Below are positions 1-9,304 of a stretch of DNA of 64,000 bases, piece after piece; position 1 is the stretch's first letter, and the number at the start of each line of letters is the position of its first letter. Location: positions 5,786,001 to 5,850,000 of the forward strand of contig NZ_JAGJBY010000001.1 of the NCBI RefSeq assembly GCF_020010905.1. The letters run 5' to 3'. The DNA is from Streptomyces acidiscabies. Lineage in GTDB: Bacteria; Actinomycetota; Actinomycetes; Streptomycetales; Streptomycetaceae. The translations under genes were made by a program, and so were the position numbers. Under the pieces are notes generated by a model, which ran no database searches, was not told the origin of the DNA, and saw only the letters and a program-made list of their open reading frames with translations.

Positions 1-307
1 GGGTCTTCTTCCACCGCTCCCGCTGACGGCGGCGCGCGGCACGCCCGTCGGGGGTGGCAGCGGCGGCGTCGTACGGGGTGTCGGCGTCGTACGCGGTCTC
101 GGCGGGATCGACTTCGTACGAGGCGTCGTGCAAGGTGTCGTGCGGTGTCTCGGCGGGGAAGGCGTGCTGGACCTGTACCGCCGTGCTCGACGCGATCGGT
201 GCGGGTGCTCCGCCGGGGAGCGGGGCGATGTCCGGGGCGTACGCACCGCACCCGGGGCACACCAGGGCACCGTTGAGATGACGACGGCACGTGGAGCAGT
301 AGTCCAT
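1..307 (-). CDS. Zinc-ribbon protein, partial (C-terminus beyond window edge)
   Basis: Reading leftward from an ATG at 307, the frame stays open to the window edge (102 residues seen). It begins MDYCSTCRRHLNGALVCPGC, i.e. CxxC plus CxxC, a rubredoxin-like zinc ribbon, followed by an Ala/Pro/Asp-rich linker and a basic stretch (RAARRRQRERWKK) at the edge. Streptomycetes carry several proteins with this N-terminus, usually continuing into a membrane segment just after the basic run; that part is not in the window. The function is unknown. Family assignment is firm from the N-terminus; the rest is inferred. Confidence 0.8.
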   Translation of the reverse strand, partial: MDYCSTCRRHLNGALVCPGCGAYAPDIAPLPGGAPAPIASSTAVQVQHAFPAETPHDTLHDASYEVDPAETAYDADTPYDAAAATPDGRAARRRQRERWKKT

Positions 308-496
308 CCGTGGCCTTCCTGACTCGACTGTGCCATCGGCTCGTTGCGCCGTGGCCTGGTTCCGTTCGCACGGGGGGCCGAACGGCGAGAACGCTAGCGA
401 GCCTTTCGACAGGCCGTGCGCAGCCTGTGTGAAGCACTTGCGGAGATGCCGTTGGCATTGTCGGGATGCAGGCATAGGAAGGCACTTACCGGATTC

Positions 497-712
497 TCAC
501 ACCGGGCGATACCCGTACTCCCTTGCGCAGTACGGGAGTTGAACCGCCGACAGCCCTGCGGGCGCGGGTTCGGGCTCCGGTGTCGGCTCGGGATGCGGGA
601 GCGGATCGGGTCCCGGCATCGGGGGCTGCGGCGGGGGAGAGGGGACGGGCCGGGGCGGCAGCGGGGCCGGGCGGGTCGGGTCGGGGTGGCCGGGCAGGCG
701 GGGAATGGTCAT
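497..712 (-). CDS. Small proline-rich hypothetical protein
   Basis: A 71-residue frame starts at an ATG preceded by GGAG at 9 nt. It begins MTIPRLPGHPDPTRPAP and is dominated by Pro (PPRP, PSPPPQPP, PEPTPEPEP), ending in ...YGYRPV. There is no recognisable domain or membrane segment. It lies downstream of the GAF-ANTAR gene on the same strand, 116 bp away. The ribosome site and same-strand context support it, but low complexity and high GC mean it could be a chance frame. A hairpin-forming repeat (512-536) lies inside its 3' end. Confidence 0.4.
   Translation of the reverse strand: MTIPRLPGHPDPTRPAPLPPRPVPSPPPQPPMPGPDPLPHPEPTPEPEPAPAGLSAVQLPYCAREYGYRPV
512..536. repeat. 8-bp inverted repeat
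   Basis: CCCGTACT (512-519) and AGTACGGG (529-536) are perfectly complementary around a 9-nt loop. No T-tract follows on either strand and it overlaps the small proline-rich frame, so it is not called a terminator. The rest of 308-496 shows no gene. Confidence 0.4.
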
Positions 713-828
713 GGTTCTTGGCTCCGGAGGGTGCGTGTACCCGTGCCGGGTTTCCCGTCGTACGTCGCTCAAACCCGGCGGCGGCCACAGGCAGGGGAGA
801 CACCGCGCTCGCCGCGAGCGAACTCCGC

Positions 829-1572
829 TCAGTCGTCGCCGAGGTCCAGCGTGCCGTCGATGACGCCCAGTGCGACCTCGGCGGAAGTCCGGCCCTCGGC
901 GAAGGCGCGCGCCCGTAGCCGCAGGAGCGCCTCCTCGGCGTCGACGCCCAGCCGGAACATGATCATCCCGGTGGCCTGGTGCACTTCCTCGCGGTCCGTC
1001 TCGGCTCCCGCCAGCCACGTCACGTCTCCTTCGGGGTCCGCGTACGTGTGGTCCAGGGCGATGACGGCGAGCGCGACGGCGTCGGCGACCAGCAGGGCCG
1101 TCCGCACCTGCGCGTCGCTCAGCGAACCCGACGTCTCTCGGTAGAGGTCGAGGGTGCCGAGCGCGCCCGCCCCGACCGCCAGCGGCAGCGAGAACGCGGC
1201 CTTCGCGCCCGCCTTCGCGGCCAGCACGGAGAACAGCGGCCAGCGCCGGTCGGCCGGGGGACGCGTCAGGTCGGTCGCGAACACCGGCGCCCGCAGCCGC
1301 ACCGCCTCCATGCCGGGCCCCTCCCCGAGCGTGTACTGGATCTCCGCGAGCCGCGCCGCGACCGCGTCGCTCGCGCACAGCACGACCCCGAGGTCCGCGC
1401 CGTCGCCGAGCACCGACACCGACAGCCCCGAGGCCACCGGGAGCAGCGCGAGACACGCCCGCCCCAACGCCTCCGGCACCTCCGAGGCGGCCAACCCCCG
1501 CACCCCCGCGACGAGTTCGTACGTGACACGGGCACGCTCGGCGTTCCAGTCGTCCTCGGCCATCCTCACCAC
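829..1572 (-). CDS. GAF and ANTAR domain protein
   Basis: 247 residues. Residues ~15-170 form a GAF-like sensor domain (for example LGEGPGMEAVRLRAPVFATD and FSLPLAVGAGALGTLDLYR). The C-terminal ~55 residues (REEVHQATGMIMFRLGVD..., then ALLRLRARAFAEGR) are an ANTAR domain, an RNA-binding antiterminator module that recognises paired hexaloop hairpins in nascent transcripts. Such proteins are common cytoplasmic signal-dependent antiterminators in actinomycetes; the ligand and target are unknown. The start is ambiguous between GTG 1572 and ATG 1563. It is divergent from the Mrr-type gene. Confidence 0.88.
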   Translation of the reverse strand: MVRMAEDDWNAERARVTYELVAGVRGLAASEVPEALGRACLALLPVASGLSVSVLGDGADLGVVLCASDAVAARLAEIQYTLGEGPGMEAVRLRAPVFATDLTRPPADRRWPLFSVLAAKAGAKAAFSLPLAVGAGALGTLDLYRETSGSLSDAQVRTALLVADAVALAVIALDHTYADPEGDVTWLAGAETDREEVHQATGMIMFRLGVDAEEALLRLRARAFAEGRTSAEVALGVIDGTLDLGDD

Positions 1573-1730
1573 CTACCGGTCCACGCGATCTCGGCACCGG
1601 CACCCCGGGTGTCCCTTCGGAGGCGAGGAAAACCGCAGCCGTACGGCTCTCTGGCCGAGAAGTCCCCCTTGGCGCACCCCTGCACCCCTTCCACACTGAC
1701 CGGCAGTGCGGCGGAACGGGGGGGGGCGGG

Positions 1731-2393
1731 ATGGCCAGGCGAAGAGGGCGTCGGCAGAAGGTACGGCAGCGTCGGCGGGCAGCGCTCTGGGCAGCCGCCG
1801 CCGTCGCGTTCCTGGCGTGGCGCTGGCCCTGGCTGCTGCTGGCGCTCGTGGGGGCCTCGGCGGCCGGCGGCGCCGGATGGTTCCTGTGGGGCGCGCACCG
1901 GCGCGCCCGCCTCGGCGACCTCGCGTGGCGGCGCCACGAGCACAAGGTCGCCCTGGAGCGGTCCATGGCCGCCGTCGACGCCCTGACCTGGCAGGACTTC
2001 GAGCGGTACGTCGCCGAGCTGTGCCGGCGCGACGGCTGCACCGGCGTCAGCGTGGTCGGCGGCGCGGGCGACCTCGCGGCGGACGTCGTCGGCGTGCTGC
2101 CCGACGGGCGGCGTCTCGTCGTCCAGGTCAAGCACTACGCGCTGCACCGCAAGGTGCCCAGCGGGGACGTACAGAAGTTCGTCGGGATGGCGTTCGCCGA
2201 GCACCGCGCGGACGTCGCCCTGTTCGTGGCGACCTGCGAATTCAGCAACCAGGCACGGGACTTGGCGGTCCGGCACAACATCGTCGCCCTCAACCGGGAC
2301 CTGTTCGGGGCGTGGAACAACGGGGCCACGCTCAGCTCGCTGCTGCCGCTCGGGGGGAGCGGCGGGGGGCCTCGGCGGCAGCGCGGGGGGTGA
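1731..2393 (+). CDS. Membrane-anchored restriction endonuclease-like (Mrr_cat) protein
   Basis: 220 residues. A basic N-terminus (MARRRGRRQKVRQRRR) is followed by a hydrophobic region, residues ~17-55, long enough for one or two membrane passes. The remainder carries the Mrr-type catalytic fold: LTWQDFERYVAELCRRDGC, then D in GGAGDLAADVVG, then the paired motif QVKHY (D...QxK pattern of PD-(D/E)xK nucleases). Members are predicted DNA endonucleases; membrane-tethered versions are common in Streptomyces and their substrate is unknown. No methyltransferase or specificity gene is adjacent, so this is not a classical restriction-modification unit. Confidence 0.85.
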   Translation: MARRRGRRQKVRQRRRAALWAAAAVAFLAWRWPWLLLALVGASAAGGAGWFLWGAHRRARLGDLAWRRHEHKVALERSMAAVDALTWQDFERYVAELCRRDGCTGVSVVGGAGDLAADVVGVLPDGRRLVVQVKHYALHRKVPSGDVQKFVGMAFAEHRADVALFVATCEFSNQARDLAVRHNIVALNRDLFGAWNNGATLSSLLPLGGSGGGPRRQRGG

Positions 2394-2567
2394 CGAGGGG
2401 GCGCGCACGAGGGCCCGCATCGCCGTAAGTGCTCCGGGGGTGTTTTCCGGCCATACGGCGCACGCGTGGGTGCATTTCCCCTCGACCGTCTGATCTTATG
2501 ACTGTCTGCCTAATGCTGACATGCCCATGGCCTTTGCGCCGGTAGGGTCACAAAAGGGGACACTCGC

Positions 2568-5500
2568 ATGGACGGACGCGCGTACGACATCAGCCGCAGG
2601 GGTTTCATCGGAGCGGGCGCCGGAGCAGGGGCCGCGCTGCTCCTGGCCACTCCCGCCGAAGCGACCGCTGCCGGGAGAACGTTGTCATTCACCTCCGGCA
2701 CCAACGCGGGCGTGACCGCCGCCCCCGACGGCGCACGCCTGATCATCGAGGTCCAGGGCGTCCTGTGGTCCCTCCCGGGGACCGGCGGCACGGCCACGGC
2801 GCTGACCGAGGCGACCCTGGAGCCCACCCGCCCGAGCTGGTCCCCGGACGGCACGGCGGTCGCCTTCTGCGCCTACCGGGGCGGCGGCTTCCACCTGTGG
2901 ACCATGGCCCCCGACGGCACCCGGCTGAGGCAGCTCACCTCGGGACCGTGGGACGACCGGGGCGTCAGCTGGTCCCCGGACGGCCGTCACCTCGCCTTCT
3001 CCTCCGAGCGCGGCAGCAGCGACGTCACCGGCGGCTCGTACGACATCTGGACGGCCGAGGTCGCCACCGGCCGCCTCACCCGGCTGACGTCCACACCGGA
3101 CGCCGAGGACTACGACCCGGCGTGGCACCCCGACGGCGACCGCATCCTGTTCGTCCGCGCGGAGAAGGGCGTCGCCCGCACGATCGCCTCGGTCCCGGCG
3201 GCAGGCGGTGACGTCAGCGCCGTACGCACCGTCGACAGCGGCAGCCTCCTCGGGCCCGCCGTCGCGCGGGACGGGCGGCTTGCGTACGTGTGGCTGAGCG
3301 CGCCGACCGTCGCCGCCTACTCGCAGAGCGCCTCGCTCGTCGTGGACGGCACGGTCGTCTCCGGGGACGAGGACGTGTCGCCGCAGCCGCCGAGCTGGAC
3401 GGCCGACGGGCAGCTCCTGTACTTCGCGGACGGCAAGGTCGTCCGGCGCACGGGCGCCACGAGGACCGTCGTGCCGTTCACCGCGCGCACCCCGGTGACC
3501 CGCACGCCCCGCCCCGACAAGCGGCGCGACTTCGACTCCACCGGCAGACGGGCCGTACGCGGCGTGCACTTCCCGGTGCTCGCGCCCGACGGCCGCTCGG
3601 TCGCGTTCTGCGCGCTGGGCGCCCTGTGGCACCTGCCGATCGGCGGACGGCCCCGCAAACTCGTCGAGTCCGACCCCGCGCACTACGTCCAGATGCCGTC
3701 GTGGAGCCGCGACGGCCGCAGCCTCGTCTACGTCCACGACCGCGACGGGCTCGCCGCCGTCCACCGCGTCGACCTCGCCGACGGCACGGACACGGTCCTC
3801 GCGTCCGGCGGCCGGGTCAACCCCGCGCTCGCGCCGGACAGTTCACGGCTCGCCTGCCACGACGTCACCGGCAACCTCATCGTCGTCGACCTCGCCGACG
3901 GCACCGAGAAGCTGCTCGCCGCGCCGCTGGGCGCGAACGGCCTTCCGGGCAGGCCGAGTTGGTCGCCCGACGGCCGCTATCTCGCGCTGTGCGACCGCAA
4001 CCGGCTCAACCAGCGGTTCCGCGAGGGCTACAACGTCATCCGGATCGTCGACACCCGCGACGGCACGTCCCGTTCGTACCTGCCGAGCCCGCACGCCTCC
4101 CTCGCCGACCGCTACGACAGCGGCCCGGTCTGGTCGCCGGACGGCACGCACCTCGCGTACATCGCGGAGTCCGCGCTGTGGGTGCTGCCGGTACGGCCGG
4201 ACGGCACTCCCGACGGCGAACCGCGCCGCCTCACCGACGACCCGGCCGACCACCCCTCCTGGTCCGGCGACTCCCGACGGCTGCTCCATCTCTCGGGCGC
4301 CGCACTGAAGTTGACCGGCGTGGACGGCACCGGGAGCCGGACCGTCCCCGTCCCGCTGCACACCGCCCGCCGCCTCCCGCCCCGCACGGACGTCGTCCGC
4401 GTCCACGCCGGGCGCCTCTGGGACGGCACCGGGGAACGCGTCCGCGAGGACGTCGACATCGTGATCGAGGGCAACCGCATCACGTCCGTCGAACCCCACC
4501 GCGCGGCCCGCCCCGGGGAACGGCTCGTCGACGCGTCCCGGCAGACGGTCCTGCCGGGCCTGTGGGACGCCCACACGCACACCTACCAGAACATCTACGG
4601 CGGCCGACAGAGCCGCCTGAACCTCGCCTACGGCGTCACCAGCACCGCCTCCCTCGGCGGATTCGCCTACGAGCAGGCGAGGTTGAAGGAGGCGACCGAC
4701 GGCGGCGCGCTGGACGGGCCGCGCCTGTTCACCACCGGCGAGCTGATCGACGGCAGCCGGGTCGCGTACAGCATGGGCCGCGCCCACGCCACGACGGACG
4801 GGGTGCGCCGCAGCCTCGAACGGGCCGGTGCCCTCGACTACGACTTCGTGAAGACGTACGTCCGCGCCCCCGCCTCGACCATGGCCGAAGCCGCCCGCAC
4901 GGCACGGGAGTTGGGTGTCGCGGCGGGCAGTCACCTCCTCACGCCCGGCCGCCAGACGGGCCAGACCCTCACGACCCACCTCCTCGCCACCCAGCGCCAG
5001 GAGTACAGCCGGGCGGTGTCCCCGACCGGCCACTCCTACCAGGACGTCCACGAGATCTACCGGAGCGGCGAGTTCGCGCTGATCGTCACCCCGTTCGCCG
5101 CGCAGTACGTGCTGGGGACCGACCCCGAACTCGCCCAGGACCCGAGGGTGACGAACCTGATGCCGCCGTGGGACGTCGCCACGGTCCGCAACGCGGCCGG
5201 GACCGCGCCGACGCCGGACCAACTCCGGGGCCTGGGCATCGAGATGGGGATCTACCGCAGGGTCGTGGAGGAGGGCGGCACCCTCGCGCTCGGCACGGAC
5301 GCGCCGCTCAACCCGGTCGGCCTGCACGTCCACCTGTCGCTGCGCGCCCTGCACCGGTACGGCGGCTTCACGCCGGTTCAGGCGCTGACCAGCGCGACGT
5401 CCGTCCCGGCTCGTGTGTTCGGGGTCGCGGACGATCTCGGGACGGTCGAGCCGGGGAAGCTGGCCGACCTCACGGCCGTCGACGGCAACCCGTTCGCCGA

Positions 5501-5657
5501 CTTCGACGACCTGGTCCGCACGGCGTGGACGATGCGCGACGGCACCGTCCATCGCCCTGCGGACCTGCTCGACGACGAGGAGCGCACGCTGCATGCCGGG
5601 GCGGACTGGCTCGCGGTGGGGGAGATCCTGCACCGGGACGGGTGCTGTGCCGGTTAG
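2568..5657 (+). CDS. Secreted TolB-like propeller / amidohydrolase fusion
   Basis: 1029 residues. The N-terminus has a Tat-type signal (SRRGFIGAGAGAGAALLL). Residues ~45-590 contain repeated PD40/TolB-like propeller blades (recurrent W/S-PDG motifs such as SWSPDGTAVAFC and SWSPDGRHLAFS). Residues ~610-1010 are an amidohydrolase domain with the metal-binding HxH in LPGLWDAHTHTYQ, a later His in AAGSHLLTPG and the conserved GTDAPL. The family cleaves amide bonds; fusion to a propeller is known for large secreted hydrolases, and the substrate is unknown. The start ATG and twin arginines fit. It ends 2 bp from the convergent phosphonate operon. Confidence 0.88.
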   Translation: MDGRAYDISRRGFIGAGAGAGAALLLATPAEATAAGRTLSFTSGTNAGVTAAPDGARLIIEVQGVLWSLPGTGGTATALTEATLEPTRPSWSPDGTAVAFCAYRGGGFHLWTMAPDGTRLRQLTSGPWDDRGVSWSPDGRHLAFSSERGSSDVTGGSYDIWTAEVATGRLTRLTSTPDAEDYDPAWHPDGDRILFVRAEKGVARTIASVPAAGGDVSAVRTVDSGSLLGPAVARDGRLAYVWLSAPTVAAYSQSASLVVDGTVVSGDEDVSPQPPSWTADGQLLYFADGKVVRRTGATRTVVPFTARTPVTRTPRPDKRRDFDSTGRRAVRGVHFPVLAPDGRSVAFCALGALWHLPIGGRPRKLVESDPAHYVQMPSWSRDGRSLVYVHDRDGLAAVHRVDLADGTDTVLASGGRVNPALAPDSSRLACHDVTGNLIVVDLADGTEKLLAAPLGANGLPGRPSWSPDGRYLALCDRNRLNQRFREGYNVIRIVDTRDGTSRSYLPSPHASLADRYDSGPVWSPDGTHLAYIAESALWVLPVRPDGTPDGEPRRLTDDPADHPSWSGDSRRLLHLSGAALKLTGVDGTGSRTVPVPLHTARRLPPRTDVVRVHAGRLWDGTGERVREDVDIVIEGNRITSVEPHRAARPGERLVDASRQTVLPGLWDAHTHTYQNIYGGRQSRLNLAYGVTSTASLGGFAYEQARLKEATDGGALDGPRLFTTGELIDGSRVAYSMGRAHATTDGVRRSLERAGALDYDFVKTYVRAPASTMAEAARTARELGVAAGSHLLTPGRQTGQTLTTHLLATQRQEYSRAVSPTGHSYQDVHEIYRSGEFALIVTPFAAQYVLGTDPELAQDPRVTNLMPPWDVATVRNAAGTAPTPDQLRGLGIEMGIYRRVVEEGGTLALGTDAPLNPVGLHVHLSLRALHRYGGFTPVQALTSATSVPARVFGVADDLGTVEPGKLADLTAVDGNPFADFDDLVRTAWTMRDGTVHRPADLLDDEERTLHAGADWLAVGEILHRDGCCAG

Positions 5658-5659
5658 CT

Positions 5660-6700
5660 CTAACTCCCCGTCGCCGACTTCCAGTTCTCCACATACGTCG
5701 ACAGGTTCGCGGAGACGTCGTTCCAGTCCGGCGTGAAGACCTCCACCCCGGCCATCAGCTCGGCCAGCGCGGCGGCGTCGGCGTCCGTGGCCTTCACGTC
5801 CTTGCGGGCGCTGAAGCCGCCGCCGATCGAGCTGACTTCCTGCTGGGCCTCGCGGCTCAGCAGGAAGTCGAGGAGTTTCTTGCCGTTGGCGGAGTGCGGG
5901 GCCTTGGTGACGAGACCGGCCGCGTAGGGGAGGGCGAAGGTGGTCGGCTTCTTGTTCTGCGCCGCCGGGAACCAGATCCCCAGGTTCGGCATCGTCTTCG
6001 CCTGCGCGTAGTTCATCTGCACATCCCCGTTCGCGACGAGGAGTTCACCCTTGTCGACCTTGGGCGCGAGCTTGCCGGTCGAGGCGGAGGGGCCGACGTT
6101 GTTGGCCTGGAGCTTCTTGAGGTAGTCCAGCGCGGGCTTCTCGCCGCCGAAGTCGTGAACCGCCTTGACCAGCACGGCGGTTCCGTCACCGGCGACACCG
6201 GGCGTCGAGTACTGGATCCTGTTCCTGTACTTGCCGTCGAGAAGCTCCTGCCACGTCGTCGGCGGCTGCTTCAGCTCCTTCTTGTCGTAGACGAACCCGA
6301 AGTAGTTGTCGACGACAGAGGTCCAGGTCCCGTCGGCGGCCTTGGTCGCGGTGTCCGACCCCTGCGGCGCGTACTTCTGCAACAGGCCCTTGCCGTCGGC
6401 CTGTTGGATGAACGGCGGAAGCGTGACGAGGACGTCGGCCTGCGGATTGCTCTTCTCACGGACGACACGCTGCGCCATCTCGCCCGAACCCCCCTCCACG
6501 TACGCGACCTTGACACCGGTCTGCTTCGTGAAGTCGGCGAAGACCTTGTCGTACCAGCCGTCGCCGTTCTCCCCCTTGAGACCGTCGGCGCTGTACACGG
6601 TGACGACCTTGGCGTCGGAGGAGGCGGCAGAGGTCCCGCAGGCGGAGGCGAGGACGAGGAGGGACACGGCGATGCTGAGCTTGACGGCGTTACGGGGCAT
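5660..6700 (-). CDS. ABC transporter substrate-binding protein (2-aminoethylphosphonate type)
   Basis: 346 residues with a lipoprotein-like signal (LLVLASACGTS, Cys at about 21). The body matches family 1 (Fe3+/AEP-type) binding proteins: VVTVYSADGL, GGSGEMAQRV, TWQELLDGKYRNRI and a C-terminal ENWKSATGS. It would capture ligand outside the membrane and feed the two permeases encoded next. Its place in an operon with a phosphonatase-like HAD and a FAD oxidoreductase of the phosphonate-associated group points to 2-aminoethylphosphonate rather than iron. It is the last gene of the operon. Confidence 0.85.
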   Translation of the reverse strand: MPRNAVKLSIAVSLLVLASACGTSAASSDAKVVTVYSADGLKGENGDGWYDKVFADFTKQTGVKVAYVEGGSGEMAQRVVREKSNPQADVLVTLPPFIQQADGKGLLQKYAPQGSDTATKAADGTWTSVVDNYFGFVYDKKELKQPPTTWQELLDGKYRNRIQYSTPGVAGDGTAVLVKAVHDFGGEKPALDYLKKLQANNVGPSASTGKLAPKVDKGELLVANGDVQMNYAQAKTMPNLGIWFPAAQNKKPTTFALPYAAGLVTKAPHSANGKKLLDFLLSREAQQEVSSIGGGFSARKDVKATDADAAALAELMAGVEVFTPDWNDVSANLSTYVENWKSATGS

Positions 6701-6722
6701 GGCGGTTGGACTCCAGATGTTC

Positions 6723-7520
6723 TCAGCGGTACGACGCTCTTGTACGGACCCGGGACACGGCGAACAGGACGAGCAGAGTGGCTGCCATCAGCACCACCGC
6801 GAGCGCGGACCCCGCGAACAGGGCGCCCCGGTCGGTGGCGGAGTGGATCAGGACCGGCAGCGGGGTCCAGTCCGGCGGATAGAGCATCACCGTGGCGCTC
6901 AACTCGCCCATGGACAGGGCGAAACAGAGACCTGCGGCGGCGGTGAGCGACGGCAGCAGCAACGGCAGCTTCACCCGCCGCAGCACGTACGAGGGACGCG
7001 CGCCGAGCGAGGCCGCCGCCTGTTCGTACGCCGGGTCGAGCCGCGCCAGCGCCGCCGACACCGACTGGTACGCGAACGCCGTCACCAGCACGGTGTGCGC
7101 GAGGATCACGATCCACCGCGTGCCGTTCAGCAGCAGCGGCGGCTTCGAGAACGCGACCAGCACCGCCAGTCCCACCACGACCGACGGCACGGCGACGGGG
7201 AGCACGAACAGGGCGTCCAGGACCCGCCGTTGACGCTTCTTGAGCGCGGCTCCGGCGAGGGCGGCCCAGGTTCCGGCGGCCAGCGCCAGCAGGCTCGCGG
7301 CGGTCGCGGTGAACAGGCTCGTGGTGAGGGCCTTGAGGGAGTCGCCGCTCGTCGCGGAACGGTAGTTGGCGGTCGTCAGGCCCGAGGGCAGGACGCCGGA
7401 CCAGTGCGTCGCGAACGACGCGCCGAGGATGACGAGGAGAGGCAGCGCGAACAGCGGCAGGAACAGAACGAAGAACACCGTCCACACCGCCCACTTGGCC
7501 CCACGGCTATGCACCAGCAC
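6723..7520 (-). CDS. ABC transporter permease, phosphonate (AEP) uptake
   Basis: 265 residues, about six membrane segments, with the binding-protein-dependent transport signature AAASLGARPSYVLRRVKLPL, which docks the ATPase. It begins at GTG 7520, overlapping the upstream permease stop by 14 bp; a GTG two codons later is an alternative. Together with the neighbouring permease it forms the membrane channel of the importer. It resembles the PhnV-like half of AEP transporters; this subtype assignment is by context. Confidence 0.85.
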   Translation of the reverse strand: MLVHSRGAKWAVWTVFFVLFLPLFALPLLVILGASFATHWSGVLPSGLTTANYRSATSGDSLKALTTSLFTATAASLLALAAGTWAALAGAALKKRQRRVLDALFVLPVAVPSVVVGLAVLVAFSKPPLLLNGTRWIVILAHTVLVTAFAYQSVSAALARLDPAYEQAAASLGARPSYVLRRVKLPLLLPSLTAAAGLCFALSMGELSATVMLYPPDWTPLPVLIHSATDRGALFAGSALAVVLMAATLLVLFAVSRVRTRASYR

Positions 7521-8289
7521 GACGGCTCACCACCCGGTACACCGCGTAAAGCCCCACGGACAGCGCGACGTTGACGACCGCCACCACGCACGCGCCCGCG
7601 TAGTCCGACTCCAGGATCGCCTTGCTGTAGATCAGCAGCGGCAGGGTCGTCACGCCCTTCGCCCCGGTGAACAGCACGATCCCGAACTCGTTGAGGCACA
7701 GCACCAGGACGAGGCTCCCGCCGGCCGCGAGCGCGGGCAGCGCCTCGGGCAGGATCACCCGCCGCACGATCCTCGGCGCCCGCGCGCCGAGACTCGACGC
7801 CGCCTCGATCTGCGCGGTGTCGAGCTGCGAGAACGCCGCGAGCAGGGGCCGCATCACGAACGGCGTGAAGTACGTGACCTCCGCGAGCAGCACACCCCAG
7901 GGCGTGGTCAGGAACTGGAACGAGCCGACGATGCCGGTCGTGCCGTAGATGAACAGCAGGGCGAGCGTGATCAGGAACGACGGGAAGGACAGGAACACGT
8001 CCACGAACCGCGCGACCGCCCTCGCCCCGGGGAACGGGACGAACGCGATGACCAGCGCCAGGAAGAACCCCAGCACCAGACACCCGGCGGTGGAGGCGAG
8101 CGCCAGCCACACGGTCGTCCACAGCGCCTGCCGGAACGCCTCGGAGGCGAAAACGTCCGTGTACGGCTGGAGCGACGTGCCGCCCGAGTCGGGCTGGAAG
8201 GACTGCTGGACGACCAGGGCCAGCGGATAGAGGAAGAAGACGGCGAGGAGGGCGACCGGAGGCAGGGTCCACAGCAGGCGTCTAGTCAT
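7507..8289 (-). CDS. ABC transporter permease, phosphonate (AEP) uptake
   Basis: 260 residues beginning MTRRLLWTLPPVALLAVFF, with about six membrane helices and the EAA-like loop EAASSLGARAPRIVRRVILP. The ATG at 8289 overlaps the end of the ATPase gene by 8 bp, and its own stop overlaps the next permease start, showing tight translational coupling. It is the PhnU-like partner of the importer. A longer upstream open frame exists but lies inside the ATPase gene and is not used here. Confidence 0.85.
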   Translation of the reverse strand: MTRRLLWTLPPVALLAVFFLYPLALVVQQSFQPDSGGTSLQPYTDVFASEAFRQALWTTVWLALASTAGCLVLGFFLALVIAFVPFPGARAVARFVDVFLSFPSFLITLALLFIYGTTGIVGSFQFLTTPWGVLLAEVTYFTPFVMRPLLAAFSQLDTAQIEAASSLGARAPRIVRRVILPEALPALAAGGSLVLVLCLNEFGIVLFTGAKGVTTLPLLIYSKAILESDYAGACVVAVVNVALSVGLYAVYRVVSRRAGA

Positions 8290-9304
8290 GGAGCAGCACC
8301 GCGTCCTCGGGGGAGAAGTGCAGGGTGACGCGCGCGCCGTGGACCGGCGGGTCCCGCAGCTCGCGTACGTCGGCCATGACGGTGTGCCCGGCGACCTCGA
8401 CGTACAGCCGGTGCGTGGCGCCGCGCCACTGGATCTCCCGTACGGGGCCGGTGAGTTGGTTCGGCCCTTCGCCCAGCCCGACGAGATGCGGTCGGACACA
8501 CAGCGTCGCCGGACCGGTCACGTCCTTCGCGTCGACCTTCATCCGCGTCCCCGCGAACTCCGCGACCCCGTCCGTCACTTGCACCGGCAGCAGGTTCGCC
8601 CCGCCCACGAACGACGCCGTGAACTCGTCCCCCGGCGCCCGGTACAGCTCCCGGGGCGTCCCGCATGCCTGGAGGCGGGCCCGGTCGAGCACCGCGATCC
8701 GGTCCGCCAGCGTCAGCGCCTCGACATGGTCGTGCGTGACGTACAGGATCGTCATGTCCGGCAACTCCCGGTGCAGTCGGGCGAGTTCGGTGAGCATCTC
8801 GGACCGCAGCCGGGCGTCCAGCGCCGACAGCGGCTCGTCCAGGAGCAGCACCTCGGGCCGGATCGCCAACGCCCGCGCGATGGCGACGCGTTGCTGCTGG
8901 CCACCGGACAACTCCCGGGGACGGCGCCGCGCGTACGCCCCCATCCCGGTCAACTCCAGCGCCTCACCGACCCGTTGCCGGATCTCGCCCTTGTTGACGC
9001 GGCGCGCCTTCAGCCCGAACGCCACGTTGTCCTCGACCCGCATATGCGGGAACAGCGCGTACTGCTGGACGACCATCCCGATGCCCCGCCGGTACGGCGG
9101 TACGTCGGTCACGTCCCGTTCGCCGAGGAACACCCGCCCCGCCGACGGCCGCACGAACCCGGCGACGGCCCGCAGCGCGGTCGTCTTCCCGGACCCGGAC
9201 GGTCCGAGCAGCGCTATCACCTCACCCGGCTCGACGGTCAGGTCGAGCGCGTCGAGGACGGTGTTCCCGTCGTAGGCGACGCTCACGGAGTCGAAGCGGA
9301 TCAC
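8282..9304 (-). CDS. ABC transporter ATP-binding protein, phosphonate (AEP) uptake
   Basis: 340 residues. Walker A is GPSGSGKTTALR, the signature motif LSGGQQQRVAIARA, and Walker B LLLDEPLSALDA, followed by a switch His in YVTHDH. A C-terminal TOBE-like region (~240-340) is typical of the spermidine/Fe/AEP importer branch. GTG 9304 overlaps the stop of the HAD gene as GTGA, which fixes the start. It energises the two permeases downstream in the operon. Confidence 0.9.
   Translation of the reverse strand: MIRFDSVSVAYDGNTVLDALDLTVEPGEVIALLGPSGSGKTTALRAVAGFVRPSAGRVFLGERDVTDVPPYRRGIGMVVQQYALFPHMRVEDNVAFGLKARRVNKGEIRQRVGEALELTGMGAYARRRPRELSGGQQQRVAIARALAIRPEVLLLDEPLSALDARLRSEMLTELARLHRELPDMTILYVTHDHVEALTLADRIAVLDRARLQACGTPRELYRAPGDEFTASFVGGANLLPVQVTDGVAEFAGTRMKVDAKDVTGPATLCVRPHLVGLGEGPNQLTGPVREIQWRGATHRLYVEVAGHTVMADVRELRDPPVHGARVTLHFSPEDAVLLHD

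Noticed and set aside
480..560. tRNA-like T-loop (GGTTCAACTCC on the minus strand)
   Set aside because: The five-base T stem does not pair and no acceptor or anticodon arm forms.
497..2131. Long minus-strand open frame of over 500 codons
   Set aside because: It is a GC-rich shadow across the GAF-ANTAR and Mrr genes; Arg/Pro/Ala-rich with no domain. Only its last 71 codons have a ribosome site and are listed.
1731..2393. Restriction-modification or defence island around the Mrr-type gene
   Set aside because: No methyltransferase, specificity or other defence gene within several kb.
3290..6946. Open frame of about 1200 codons on the plus strand
   Set aside because: Shadow of the amidohydrolase and the binding-protein gene in another frame; composition is Arg/Pro-rich and contains no family motif.
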